Shown here one piece after another: positions 7,968-15,534 of a stretch of DNA of 64,000 nt. The stretch's first letter is position 1. Each line of letters begins with the position of its first letter. A program made the position numbers and the translations under genes. Below the pieces are notes generated by a model. It made no database searches, was not told the DNA's origin, and worked only from the letters and a program-made list of their open reading frames with translations. This DNA comes from Geminocystis sp. NIES-3709 (GTDB lineage: Bacteria > Cyanobacteriota > Cyanobacteriia > Cyanobacteriales > Cyanobacteriaceae): the NCBI RefSeq assembly GCF_001548115.1, contig NZ_AP014821.1:1987262-2051261 (forward strand), written 5' to 3'.

Positions 7968-9102
7968 TATCCTGTCCTTTTTCTACTAAATTATTTAATT
8001 TATTTAATGCTAATTCTGTACCTTGAGAGTTACGCACTAAACTTTTTACTACCTCCCTATTTTCTTGGGCAGTATTTACTAAAATCTTGATCTCTGGTTT
8101 CAACTGTTGAGCGATACTATTAACACTAGCGGTAGCTTCTGCTATTTGTAAACTCAGTTTTTTAATTTCTTCTGAAATCATATTAAAAGAGATTCCCCTA
8201 CCATCATCGGAAGGTAAATTTGCTACCATAACACCTGCTTGAAAAGAAAGATTTTCTACTCTTTTACTGATTTTATTAATTAAATCTGTGGCTTGATTAA
8301 CCATTTTAAATTTATTCTGAAAGTTGTCTCCAATTTCGTTAATTTGTTCTGTAAAATTAATCATGGATTTTACACTTTCACTAAGAGCTTGAAAAGTATT
8401 TTTTCCTTCTTTTGATAGTAATAAACCTACATCAGAAAATCTTTGATTGAGATTATTTACCTTTTGAGTTTCTAGAAATAGTTGAGTTTGTTTTTCTTCT
8501 AATTCTTTTGTTTGATTTTTTAGTAATTTATTAGCTTCTTTTAAGTCTGCTTGTTGGTGTTCTAATTGATTTGCATACTCTTTTACTTTTTGTTTTTCAA
8601 TTTCGATCGTATCAGCATAATTCCTCAAATTTTGCTCTTGTTCTAACAATTTATTATTAATTTCTGAGAAGGTTTGAGCTTGATATAAAATTAAAATACT
8701 TAGTTCTAACATCCCAATTTCTTCGCCTTTTTTTGTAACTACGATCGGTTCATAAATAAAATCTGCACTGCGTTCTAAGGCAATTTTTACAGCGTCATTT
8801 ATCTCGGTTTTTAAAGGTATTTTAAGGGGATCATAATTATAACTTTCAATGAGTAATTTTATTGGACGTTTACTATAAATATCTCTTGCATATTCTTTAC
8901 TCATTTTTTCAAAAAATTTACGTCGAGAAATGACTCCTATTACCTGATTATTTTTTAGAACAAAAACTCCTGAAAGTTTAGGATTTAATAATAATTGTTG
9001 TTCTACGATTTCTGTGGCTACCTTAATATCTACTCTGTAGTTATCTAAAGGTAACTGTTTTAAAGTGGTTTGATATTTATTAATATTGCTTTCATTTTTC
9101 AT
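7960..9102 (-). CDS. Cytosolic CBS-domain / coiled-coil / MCP-like signalling protein
   Basis: A 380-residue protein with no membrane segment. Residues about 15-140 form a paired CBS-like module (GVFVLKNNQVIGVISRRKF and YEPIVVTKKGEEIGMLEL), similar to the N-terminal module of some GGDEF proteins and sensor kinases. Residues about 145-225 are a long coiled coil rich in Glu, Gln and Lys. Residues about 225-375 resemble the signalling helices of methyl-accepting chemotaxis proteins (NLSFQAGVMVANLPSDDGRGISFNMISEEIKKLS). It is the first gene of the leftward pst operon and its stop overlaps the pstCA start by 8 bases. A role in sensing or regulating phosphate transport, perhaps in place of PhoU, is inference from this position. 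CBS ligands are often adenine nucleotides. Domain calls are fairly sure; function is unknown. Confidence 0.8.
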   Translation of the reverse strand: MKNESNINKYQTTLKQLPLDNYRVDIKVATEIVEQQLLLNPKLSGVFVLKNNQVIGVISRRKFFEKMSKEYARDIYSKRPIKLLIESYNYDPLKIPLKTEINDAVKIALERSADFIYEPIVVTKKGEEIGMLELSILILYQAQTFSEINNKLLEQEQNLRNYADTIEIEKQKVKEYANQLEHQQADLKEANKLLKNQTKELEEKQTQLFLETQKVNNLNQRFSDVGLLLSKEGKNTFQALSESVKSMINFTEQINEIGDNFQNKFKMVNQATDLINKISKRVENLSFQAGVMVANLPSDDGRGISFNMISEEIKKLSLQIAEATASVNSIAQQLKPEIKILVNTAQENREVVKSLVRNSQGTELALNKLNNLVEKGQDNV

Positions 9103-9275
9103 GATATTTTATCTTAAGATACCCTCAACTCTCTTGACAAAAGAAAAAAGATGGAGAATAATGAAATGATTTTGAGTTGATAGGATTATAAATTTAAGAA
9201 TAATTTTAAAGTAAATTACTTATTAAGTTTCAACTATTAATTATCAATTGTCAAGAGTTTTTTTTAATTTTTTAC

Positions 9276-9315
9276 TTAACTTTTATTTAACTAAAACTTA
9301 ATCTATTCTTAATTC
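9276..9315 (+). promoter_or_regulatory. Pho-box array (SphR/PhoB-type binding site) upstream of pstS
   Basis: Four TTAAC/TTAAT cores start at 9276, 9287, 9298 and 9309, an exact 11-base period. This matches the known cyanobacterial Pho box, made of 8-base units of the form YTTAAYY(T/A) spaced by 3 bases. The array ends about 80 bases before the pstS start and lies in the 294-base divergent spacer, so it may also influence the CBS-pstCA-pstB operon. The repeat and spacing are seen directly; binding by SphR is inferred. Confidence 0.8.
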
Positions 9316-9396
9316 TTTAATAACCTTAATTATTAAATTAATAAGTTATATTTTAGTCGAAGAATAAAAAAAATGTATCAATAAATACATAAAATA

Positions 9397-10455
9397 ATGA
9401 TTAAATTTAAAATGAATAAAATCAGTAAATTATGGTTATCTTTTCCTTTAATAATTTTACTGACGGGGTTACAATCTTGCACTCAAAATAATTCAGAAGC
9501 CGTAACAAAAGTTCCTGAAACCACAGATTTAACAGGAAATATTACTATTGATGGTTCATCCACAGTATTTCCCATTACTCAGGCTATGGCTGAGGATTTT
9601 CAGGACGCTAATAATGGAGTTAAAATTGCCATCGGTGTGTCAGGTACTGGAGGTGGATTTAAGAAATTTTGTGCTGGAGAAACGGACATTTCCAACGCTT
9701 CTCGTCCTATTAAAAAGGAAGAAATCGAAAAATGTGCACAGGGAGGAATTGAATATGTAGAGTTACCTGTTGCTTTTGATGCTTTATCTGTGGTAGTAAA
9801 TCCAGAAAATGATTGGGCAGTCTGTTTGACAAAAGAGGAGTTACAAAAAATTTGGCAACCTTCTGCTCAAGGTTCGATCGCCAATTGGAAACAAATTCGA
9901 TCGACTTTTCCAGATCAACCTATTAACCTTTATGGGCCTGGTACTGATTCTGGTACTTTTGACTACTTTACGGAAGCAATCAACGATAAAAGTGGCGAAA
10001 GTAGGGGAGATTATACTGCCAGTGAAGATGATAATTTGATTGTACAGGGAGTTGGTGGGGATAAAGGTGCATTAGGTTACTTTGGTCTTTCTTACCTCGA
10101 AGAAAATTTAACTAAAGTGAAACCTGTTGCTATTGATGATGGAGATCCTAGTAATGGCGAGGGTTGTATCGAACCAAGTATTGCAACGGTAGAAACTGGT
10201 ACATATCAACCTCTAGCTCGTCCTATCTTTATCTATATAAAAAAATCATCTTTAGAACGTCCAGAAATTAAGAGTTTTATAGAATTTTACCTCAGTAAAG
10301 ATCAAAAATCGATCGTTGATGAGATTGGGTATATTCACTTATCAGACTCTGTGTATGATAAAGTATTAGCTCGTCTTTTAGCACAAAAAACTGGAACTGT
10401 ATTTTCTAATAATTCAACTATTGGTGTTAAATTAGATGATGTTTTACAAAATTAG
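9397..10455 (+). CDS. pstS: Phosphate-binding protein of the PstS/SphX family
   Basis: The extracytoplasmic phosphate receptor of the Pst importer, 352 residues. A short signal sequence ends in a lipobox (LLTGLQSC), so it should be a lipoprotein. Phosphate-binding loops are visible: [30 protein letters not shown] and [12 protein letters not shown]. The C-terminal part ([20 protein letters not shown]) is typical of the SphX-like branch found in cyanobacteria. It is transcribed away from the CBS-pstCA-pstB operon and has a Pho-box array upstream. ATG codons at 9397 and 9412 are both possible; the first gives a more basic N-terminus. Confidence 0.93.
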   Translation: MIKFKMNKISKLWLSFPLIILLTGLQSCTQNNSEAVTKVPETTDLTGNITIDGSSTVFPITQAMAEDFQDANNGVKIAIGVSGTGGGFKKFCAGETDISNASRPIKKEEIEKCAQGGIEYVELPVAFDALSVVVNPENDWAVCLTKEELQKIWQPSAQGSIANWKQIRSTFPDQPINLYGPGTDSGTFDYFTEAINDKSGESRGDYTASEDDNLIVQGVGGDKGALGYFGLSYLEENLTKVKPVAIDDGDPSNGEGCIEPSIATVETGTYQPLARPIFIYIKKSSLERPEIKSFIEFYLSKDQKSIVDEIGYIHLSDSVYDKVLARLLAQKTGTVFSNNSTIGVKLDDVLQN

Positions 10456-10536
10456 GTAATATTTAATACTCAAAATCCATTTTACAAGAAAAAAGTAAGT
10501 AGAGAAATATTCAGAAAGTAGTAAGATAAATTAATT

Positions 10537-10593
10537 AGGACTTTCGCAAAAATAGTTTTTTTCGCATCCAACTCCCAATTATGGGGGAGTCCT
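10537..10593 (+). repeat. 57-bp MITE-like repeat, copy 1
   Basis: A short element bounded by AGGACT at 10537-10542 and AGTCCT at 10588-10593. It starts AGGACTTTCGCAAAAATAG and ends ATGGGGGAGTCCT. A second, divergent copy lies in reverse orientation at 24258-24319. The GGGGGAG near its right end is placed about 9 bases before the ATG of the UPF0182 gene and probably serves as that gene's ribosome binding site. It may be a relic of insertion-sequence ends. Confidence 0.65.
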
Positions 10594-10597
10594 GTTA

Positions 10598-13588
10598 ATG
10601 ATGAAAATTAGCCGAGAAAATCTGAATAAGCTAATGAAAGCACCAGAAAAATCTGAATCTATCAAAAATAAAAACTACTTACATCTTATTTTTATTATTA
10701 TAAGTTCATTAATATTAATATACTTAAGTTTAATAATTATTAGTAAGATTAATGTTAATATTTTATGGTTTAAAGAGGTTCATTATCTACAAACTTTCTG
10801 GAATACTTCTCTTACAAAATTATTTTTGTGGTTAACTACTTTTACCATTTCTCTATCGTTTTTATGGAGTAATTTAGTTATTGCAGAAAAACACAAAAAA
10901 AATCAAGCTAATTTTGCAAAGGACGCAAAAAATAAACAATATTCCCAATCTCCTGAACTACAATTAAGATATTTATTACCAATAGTTTTTGCTTTTTCTC
11001 TTTTAATTAGCATTAGTCTTGTTTACTATACAAGAATTATCAGTAAGATTTATTATGTTACCCTTGAATTACCTAATTTAAAACCTCCTGTACCTAATCC
11101 ATTTGATTTTAGTATTTTTCAAAATATCGCGAAAAATTTTTCTCAGGAAGGTTGGATAATTATTGTCATTATTATTTTTGCTATTTTATTGGTTTTTAAA
11201 ACTCAGTTATGGTTAAAAATTATTGCGGTTTATTATAGTATTTTATTTGCATTTATTTTAGCTGGTTATTGGGGAACTTTTTTACAATTTATTAACAGTA
11301 TTCCTTTTGATAAAACAGATCCTATTTTTCATAAAGATTTAAGTTTTTATATTTTTAAAATTCCTTTTATTCAAATTATTAGCTTATTGTTACAAGGTTT
11401 ATTCATCTATACGATCGTATCTGTAACTTTAATTTATTTACTCTCTAATAATAGCGTTTCTGATGGAAAATTCAAAGGTTTTTCTCGCTATCAACTAAGA
11501 CACTTATACGGTTTAGCAGGATTATTAATGATAATGTTAGCAGTGATTCATTGGCTAAATCGTTATTTACTATTACTATCCACCGATGGAGTCGTTTATG
11601 GGGCTGGTTATACCGATATTTATATTAGTTTACCAAGAGAAACTCTCGCTTGTACTTATACTTTCTTGATGGCAATTTGGTTATTTTTTAAGGCTTTTAC
11701 AGGATCAAGTACAAAAATTATATATAGTTTAAAACATAAGAATAAAGCAATTATTTCCATTTCAACTTTACCTTTTTTTATTTATTTTACCCTTTATCCC
11801 TTAGGACTTTTATTAGCGATTATAGTTCAAAATACGATCGTGCAACCCAACGAATTAGCCCTAGAAAAACCCTATATTATCTATAATATTGAACAAACAA
11901 GATCCGCTTTTAATTTAGATAAAATTGAGGTAAAAACTTTTGATCCTGAAGGTAATTTAACAGCAAAAGAAATAGAAAAAAATTATCTCACAATTAATAA
12001 TATTCGTCTTTGGGACACTAGACCTATTTTACAAGCTAATCGTCAATTACAGCAAATTCGTCCTTATTATGTGTTTTATGATGCTGACATCGATCGATAT
12101 AATATTGAAGATAAGACAGATTCAGGCAAAAATCAAGCCATAAATAAACAAGTAATTATTGCCGGGAGGGAGTTAGATTCACAACAATTACCACCTCAAG
12201 CACAAACGTGGGTAAACCAACACTTAGTATATACTCACGGTTATGGTTTTACTATGTCTCCTGTTAACAGAGTTGATAACGGCGGCTTACCCTACTACTT
12301 TATCAAAGATATTGGTACTCCTGAAGATCCGGGGGCTTTAAATACATCCTCTGAAGGGGTAAGAAATAGTATCCCCATTTATCGTCCTCGTATTTACTAT
12401 GGGCAGGCTACAAATGATTACATTATGACAAATACAAAAGTAAAGGAGTTTGATTTTCCTAGCGGTGAAGAAAATGTTTATCACACCTACGATGGAGACG
12501 GGGGAATTTATCTTAATTCCTTTAGGCGCAAATTTTTGTTTTCCTTGTATCTGAGAGATTGGCGGATGTTGTTAACGAATAACTTTACCTCAAAAACCCG
12601 TATTTTATTTCGCCGTAACCTTTGGGATAGGTTAAAAGCGATCGCACCTTTTTTGTATTATGATAGAGATCCTTATCTAGTGGTAGCAAAAGGTAATAAT
12701 GATGAATCCAATCATTTATATTGGTTAATAGATGGTTATACCATATCAGATCACTATCCCTACTCTGATGCAGGGGATAATCTCTTTAACTATATTCGCA
12801 ACTCCGTTAAAGTGTTAATTAATGCGGAAGATGGCAACGTTATCTTTTACATCAGTGATGAGAGTGATCCCATTATAAAAGTGTGGAGTAAAATTTTCCC
12901 TGAATTATTCCAACCTTTAAGTAATATGCCCGATGATATTAAACAGCATACACGCTATCCGATCGATTTATTTAATACCCAATCAGAAAGACTATTAACT
13001 TATCATGTCACTGATCCTCAAGTATTATATAACAGAGAAGATCAATGGCAAGTACCCGAAGAAATTTATGGTAGTGAAGTCTTATCGATGCAACCTTACT
13101 ATTTAATTATGAAGTTACCCATTGCAGATAAAGAAGAATTTATTTTATTACATCCTTACACACCTATTTCTCGCCCTAATTTAATCGCATGGTTAGCCGC
13201 TCGATCGGATCGAGAAAATTATGGTAAATTATTACTGTATCAGTTTCCTAAACAAAGGCTAGTTTATGGCCCTAGTCAAATTGAAGCGTTAATCAATCAA
13301 GATCCGATTATATCAGGTCAAATCTCCTTATGGGATCGTCAAGGATCAAAAGCAATACAAGGAAACTTATTAATTATACCGATCGAAGAATCATTATTAT
13401 ATGTAGAACCAGTATATATTGAAGCAGATAAAAATAGTGTACCAACTTTAGCAAGAGTAATTGTCGTTTATGAAAATAAAATAGTCATGGCAGAAACATT
13501 GAGAAAAGCCTTAGAGAATATTTTTGGTGAAGGTAAACCAGATGATTCTCCTATTGTTCGTTTTTTGAAAAATTCATCTATCAATTAA
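10598..13588 (+). CDS. UPF0182 family membrane protein
   Basis: A large protein of 996 residues, the normal size for UPF0182 (COG1615). Residues 25-440 hold about eight hydrophobic membrane segments. Residues 460-996 are a large soluble domain with characteristic stretches such as PRIYYGQATNDYIMTNTKVKE, FDFPSGEENVYHTYDGDGG and RILFRRNLWDRLKAIAPFL. The function of the family is unknown. Two ATG codons stand in tandem at 10598 and 10601. The probable ribosome binding site GGGGGAG is inside the small repeat directly upstream. No operon partner is evident; hemJ follows after about 117 bases. Confidence 0.93.
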   Translation: MMKISRENLNKLMKAPEKSESIKNKNYLHLIFIIISSLILIYLSLIIISKINVNILWFKEVHYLQTFWNTSLTKLFLWLTTFTISLSFLWSNLVIAEKHKKNQANFAKDAKNKQYSQSPELQLRYLLPIVFAFSLLISISLVYYTRIISKIYYVTLELPNLKPPVPNPFDFSIFQNIAKNFSQEGWIIIVIIIFAILLVFKTQLWLKIIAVYYSILFAFILAGYWGTFLQFINSIPFDKTDPIFHKDLSFYIFKIPFIQIISLLLQGLFIYTIVSVTLIYLLSNNSVSDGKFKGFSRYQLRHLYGLAGLLMIMLAVIHWLNRYLLLLSTDGVVYGAGYTDIYISLPRETLACTYTFLMAIWLFFKAFTGSSTKIIYSLKHKNKAIISISTLPFFIYFTLYPLGLLLAIIVQNTIVQPNELALEKPYIIYNIEQTRSAFNLDKIEVKTFDPEGNLTAKEIEKNYLTINNIRLWDTRPILQANRQLQQIRPYYVFYDADIDRYNIEDKTDSGKNQAINKQVIIAGRELDSQQLPPQAQTWVNQHLVYTHGYGFTMSPVNRVDNGGLPYYFIKDIGTPEDPGALNTSSEGVRNSIPIYRPRIYYGQATNDYIMTNTKVKEFDFPSGEENVYHTYDGDGGIYLNSFRRKFLFSLYLRDWRMLLTNNFTSKTRILFRRNLWDRLKAIAPFLYYDRDPYLVVAKGNNDESNHLYWLIDGYTISDHYPYSDAGDNLFNYIRNSVKVLINAEDGNVIFYISDESDPIIKVWSKIFPELFQPLSNMPDDIKQHTRYPIDLFNTQSERLLTYHVTDPQVLYNREDQWQVPEEIYGSEVLSMQPYYLIMKLPIADKEEFILLHPYTPISRPNLIAWLAARSDRENYGKLLLYQFPKQRLVYGPSQIEALINQDPIISGQISLWDRQGSKAIQGNLLIIPIEESLLYVEPVYIEADKNSVPTLARVIVVYENKIVMAETLRKALENIFGEGKPDDSPIVRFLKNSSIN

Positions 13589-13705
13589 ACTTAGATTTTG
13601 CACTCATAGTGAAAAACATCTCAGTTTTTAGGTTGCAGGTTTTAGGTTAAGAATATAATTGCTGACTCTGAACTCAGTTATATTAGTTATGGTTAAAAAA
13701 TATTC

Positions 13706-14290
13706 ATGAAAATTATGGCTTATTATTGGTTTAAAACATTTCACCTCATCGGCATTGTTGTTTGGTTTGCAGGATTATTCTATCTTGTACGTTTATTTGT
13801 TTATCATGCAGAAGCACAAGAAAAACCAGAACCAGCACAAAGTATTTTAAAACAACAATATGAGTTAATGGAAAAACGTCTTTATAACATCATTACCACT
13901 CCCGGAATGATTGTTACCGTAGTAATGGCGATCGGATTAATTAGTACAGAAACAGATGTGTTAAAATCTCCTTGGCTACATATTAAATTTTTATTTGTAG
14001 GCTTGTTGTTGATTTATCATTTTTGGTGTGGCAGAATCATCAAACAGCTAGAAAAGGGAGAAAACACATGGAGTGGACAAAAATTTCGAGCGTTAAATGA
14101 AGCCCCTACCTTACTTTTATTAGTTATTGTTTTATTAGCTGTATTTAAAAATAGCTTTCCTTTAGATATTGCCACTTGGTTAATTGTTGGTTTAATTATT
14201 GTTATGGCTGGAAGTATTCAATTTTACGCTAAAATTCGTCGTCAAAATGAAGCTAAACTCAACAGCGAAAATCTGGTTAAAAATAATTAA
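13706..14290 (+). CDS. hemJ: HemJ-type protoporphyrinogen IX oxidase
   Basis: A four-helix integral membrane protein of 194 residues that oxidises protoporphyrinogen IX to protoporphyrin IX, the shared step before haem and chlorophyll branches. The N-terminus WFKTFHLIGIVVWFAGLFYLVRL is diagnostic, with the conserved His in FHLIG. Other family segments are IITTPGMIVTVVMAIGL, LHIKFLFVGLLLIYHFWCG and ALNEAPTLLLLVIVLLAVFK. The ATG at 13715 (MAYYWFKTFH) fits the usual family start better than the one at 13706, so the protein may be three residues shorter. It serves the same pathway as acsF at 43.5-44.6 kb. Confidence 0.93.
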   Translation: MKIMAYYWFKTFHLIGIVVWFAGLFYLVRLFVYHAEAQEKPEPAQSILKQQYELMEKRLYNIITTPGMIVTVVMAIGLISTETDVLKSPWLHIKFLFVGLLLIYHFWCGRIIKQLEKGENTWSGQKFRALNEAPTLLLLVIVLLAVFKNSFPLDIATWLIVGLIIVMAGSIQFYAKIRRQNEAKLNSENLVKNN

Positions 14291-14382
14291 TTAATAATAT
14301 TTAGCAATTAGCAATTTAATCACTTTTCTCTAAATTAAGCTAAAATAACGGCAATTATTTATTCTTGGAGACAAATTTAATC

Positions 14383-14856
14383 ATGCTCAAATCAATGTTA
14401 ATTTCTTCTTTAGTTTTAACAACTGCCAACTTAATTATTTTACCAGCGATCGCAGAAGCTCAAACTCCTACGCCAGAAACACAATTACCATTAGCGGATA
14501 CTTTTCAGCCCGGATTTTGGCAACCAGTAGCAAGAGTTGATACGAAACAACCTATCACTCTCACAATTATTAATGAAAGTGGAATTATTTTAGATTATGC
14601 CCTAACAGATGCTAGTGTTGAACCTATGAGGCTAGAAAAAGATGCTAAAACTACGATGGAAAATTTTAAACCTCCAGCTTATATCGTTATCTATCCTGAC
14701 ATAAAAGAACCAAATAGTTCGAGAATTAATCTTAAATATTTTGTTGAAGTTACTGCAAATAATACAATTGAGTTAAGAGTACGAAAAATAGACAGTATTA
14801 GTCAAGGAAATAGAACTTTTAACTTACAAAATACTGGAGCAATTTTCTTATTTTAA
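14383..14856 (+). CDS. Exported conserved hypothetical protein
   Basis: A 157-residue protein with a clear signal peptide (hydrophobic stretch ISSLVLTTANLIILPAIAEA followed by a probable AEA cleavage site). The mature part is mainly beta-rich (ITLTIINESGIILDYALTD, AYIVIYPDI, FVEVTANNTIELRVRKI) with no cysteine, suggesting a small periplasmic or envelope beta-sandwich. The open frame extends upstream to a TTG at 14365, but the ATG at 14383 with GGAG about 12 bases before it is preferred because it starts the signal peptide cleanly. I do not recognise a named family. Confidence 0.7.
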   Translation: MLKSMLISSLVLTTANLIILPAIAEAQTPTPETQLPLADTFQPGFWQPVARVDTKQPITLTIINESGIILDYALTDASVEPMRLEKDAKTTMENFKPPAYIVIYPDIKEPNSSRINLKYFVEVTANNTIELRVRKIDSISQGNRTFNLQNTGAIFLF

Positions 14857-14958
14857 ACCTCTAAATATATCCATTTATCATGTTTTAAAAAATTATAGAA
14901 GACATAAAATTTTGTTTTCTATATATTTACTAAAGTACTTTTTTAGTAAACTTTATCT

Positions 14959-15303
14959 ATGAACAATTATCATTTACTAATTGAAAAAGTAACTCAAGCC
15001 TGTATAAATAAAAATGCGTTTATTTTTGCTTCTTTATTTTCTCAAGATGGTATAATTATTTTGAGTAAGAATAATATCATTAATAGAGCAGATATTGAAA
15101 AAATTACTCACGATTATTTCTCCGTTTTAAAATATATAAATATTGAAATTCACTCTATTATTATTGAGAAAAATAAAGCCTTTATAGAATGGTCATGGTC
15201 AGATTATAACTTAAAAACTAATAGTGAAAAGAGCCAGGATAATGTTATTGTTTTAGAATTTAAGCAAGATCTAATCTACCGTTGGCGAGAATATAAAGGT
15301 TAA
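14959..15303 (+). CDS. SnoaL/NTF2-like small protein
   Basis: A 114-residue protein with the pattern of the NTF2-like alpha+beta barrel: an N-terminal helix (HLLIEKVTQACINKNAFIFASLFSQDGII), a helix (INRADIEKITHDYFSVL), then strands INIEIHSIIIEKNKAFIEWSWSDYNL, VIVLEFKQDLIYRWREYKG. Such folds occur in polyketide cyclases and ketosteroid isomerases and in many proteins of unknown role. The protein is short and ends soon after the last strand. There is no signal peptide or operon partner. Fold is likely, function unknown. Confidence 0.65.
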   Translation: MNNYHLLIEKVTQACINKNAFIFASLFSQDGIIILSKNNIINRADIEKITHDYFSVLKYINIEIHSIIIEKNKAFIEWSWSDYNLKTNSEKSQDNVIVLEFKQDLIYRWREYKG

Positions 15304-15534
15304 AATAAATATTATTTTATTTAATAATATGAAACATATCTAAATTGATAGTCATTTTAAATAAAAATGAAATATAAAAAAAAATCTGATAAAAACTTAA
15401 CCTAGTAAGAAAAAAAGAACAAATAAGAGTACTAAAGGTTTAATTTTATTATGATATGTAAATTACACAAATTTTACTAATTGATAATGGTCAATTATAT
15501 ATTATTGAACCTGTGAAGTTCTCATAAAAAATAA

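Noticed and set aside
14365-14382. TTG start for the exported hypothetical protein
   Set aside because: The ATG at 14383 gives a better signal peptide and has GGAG upstream, while the TTG overlaps that GGAG.
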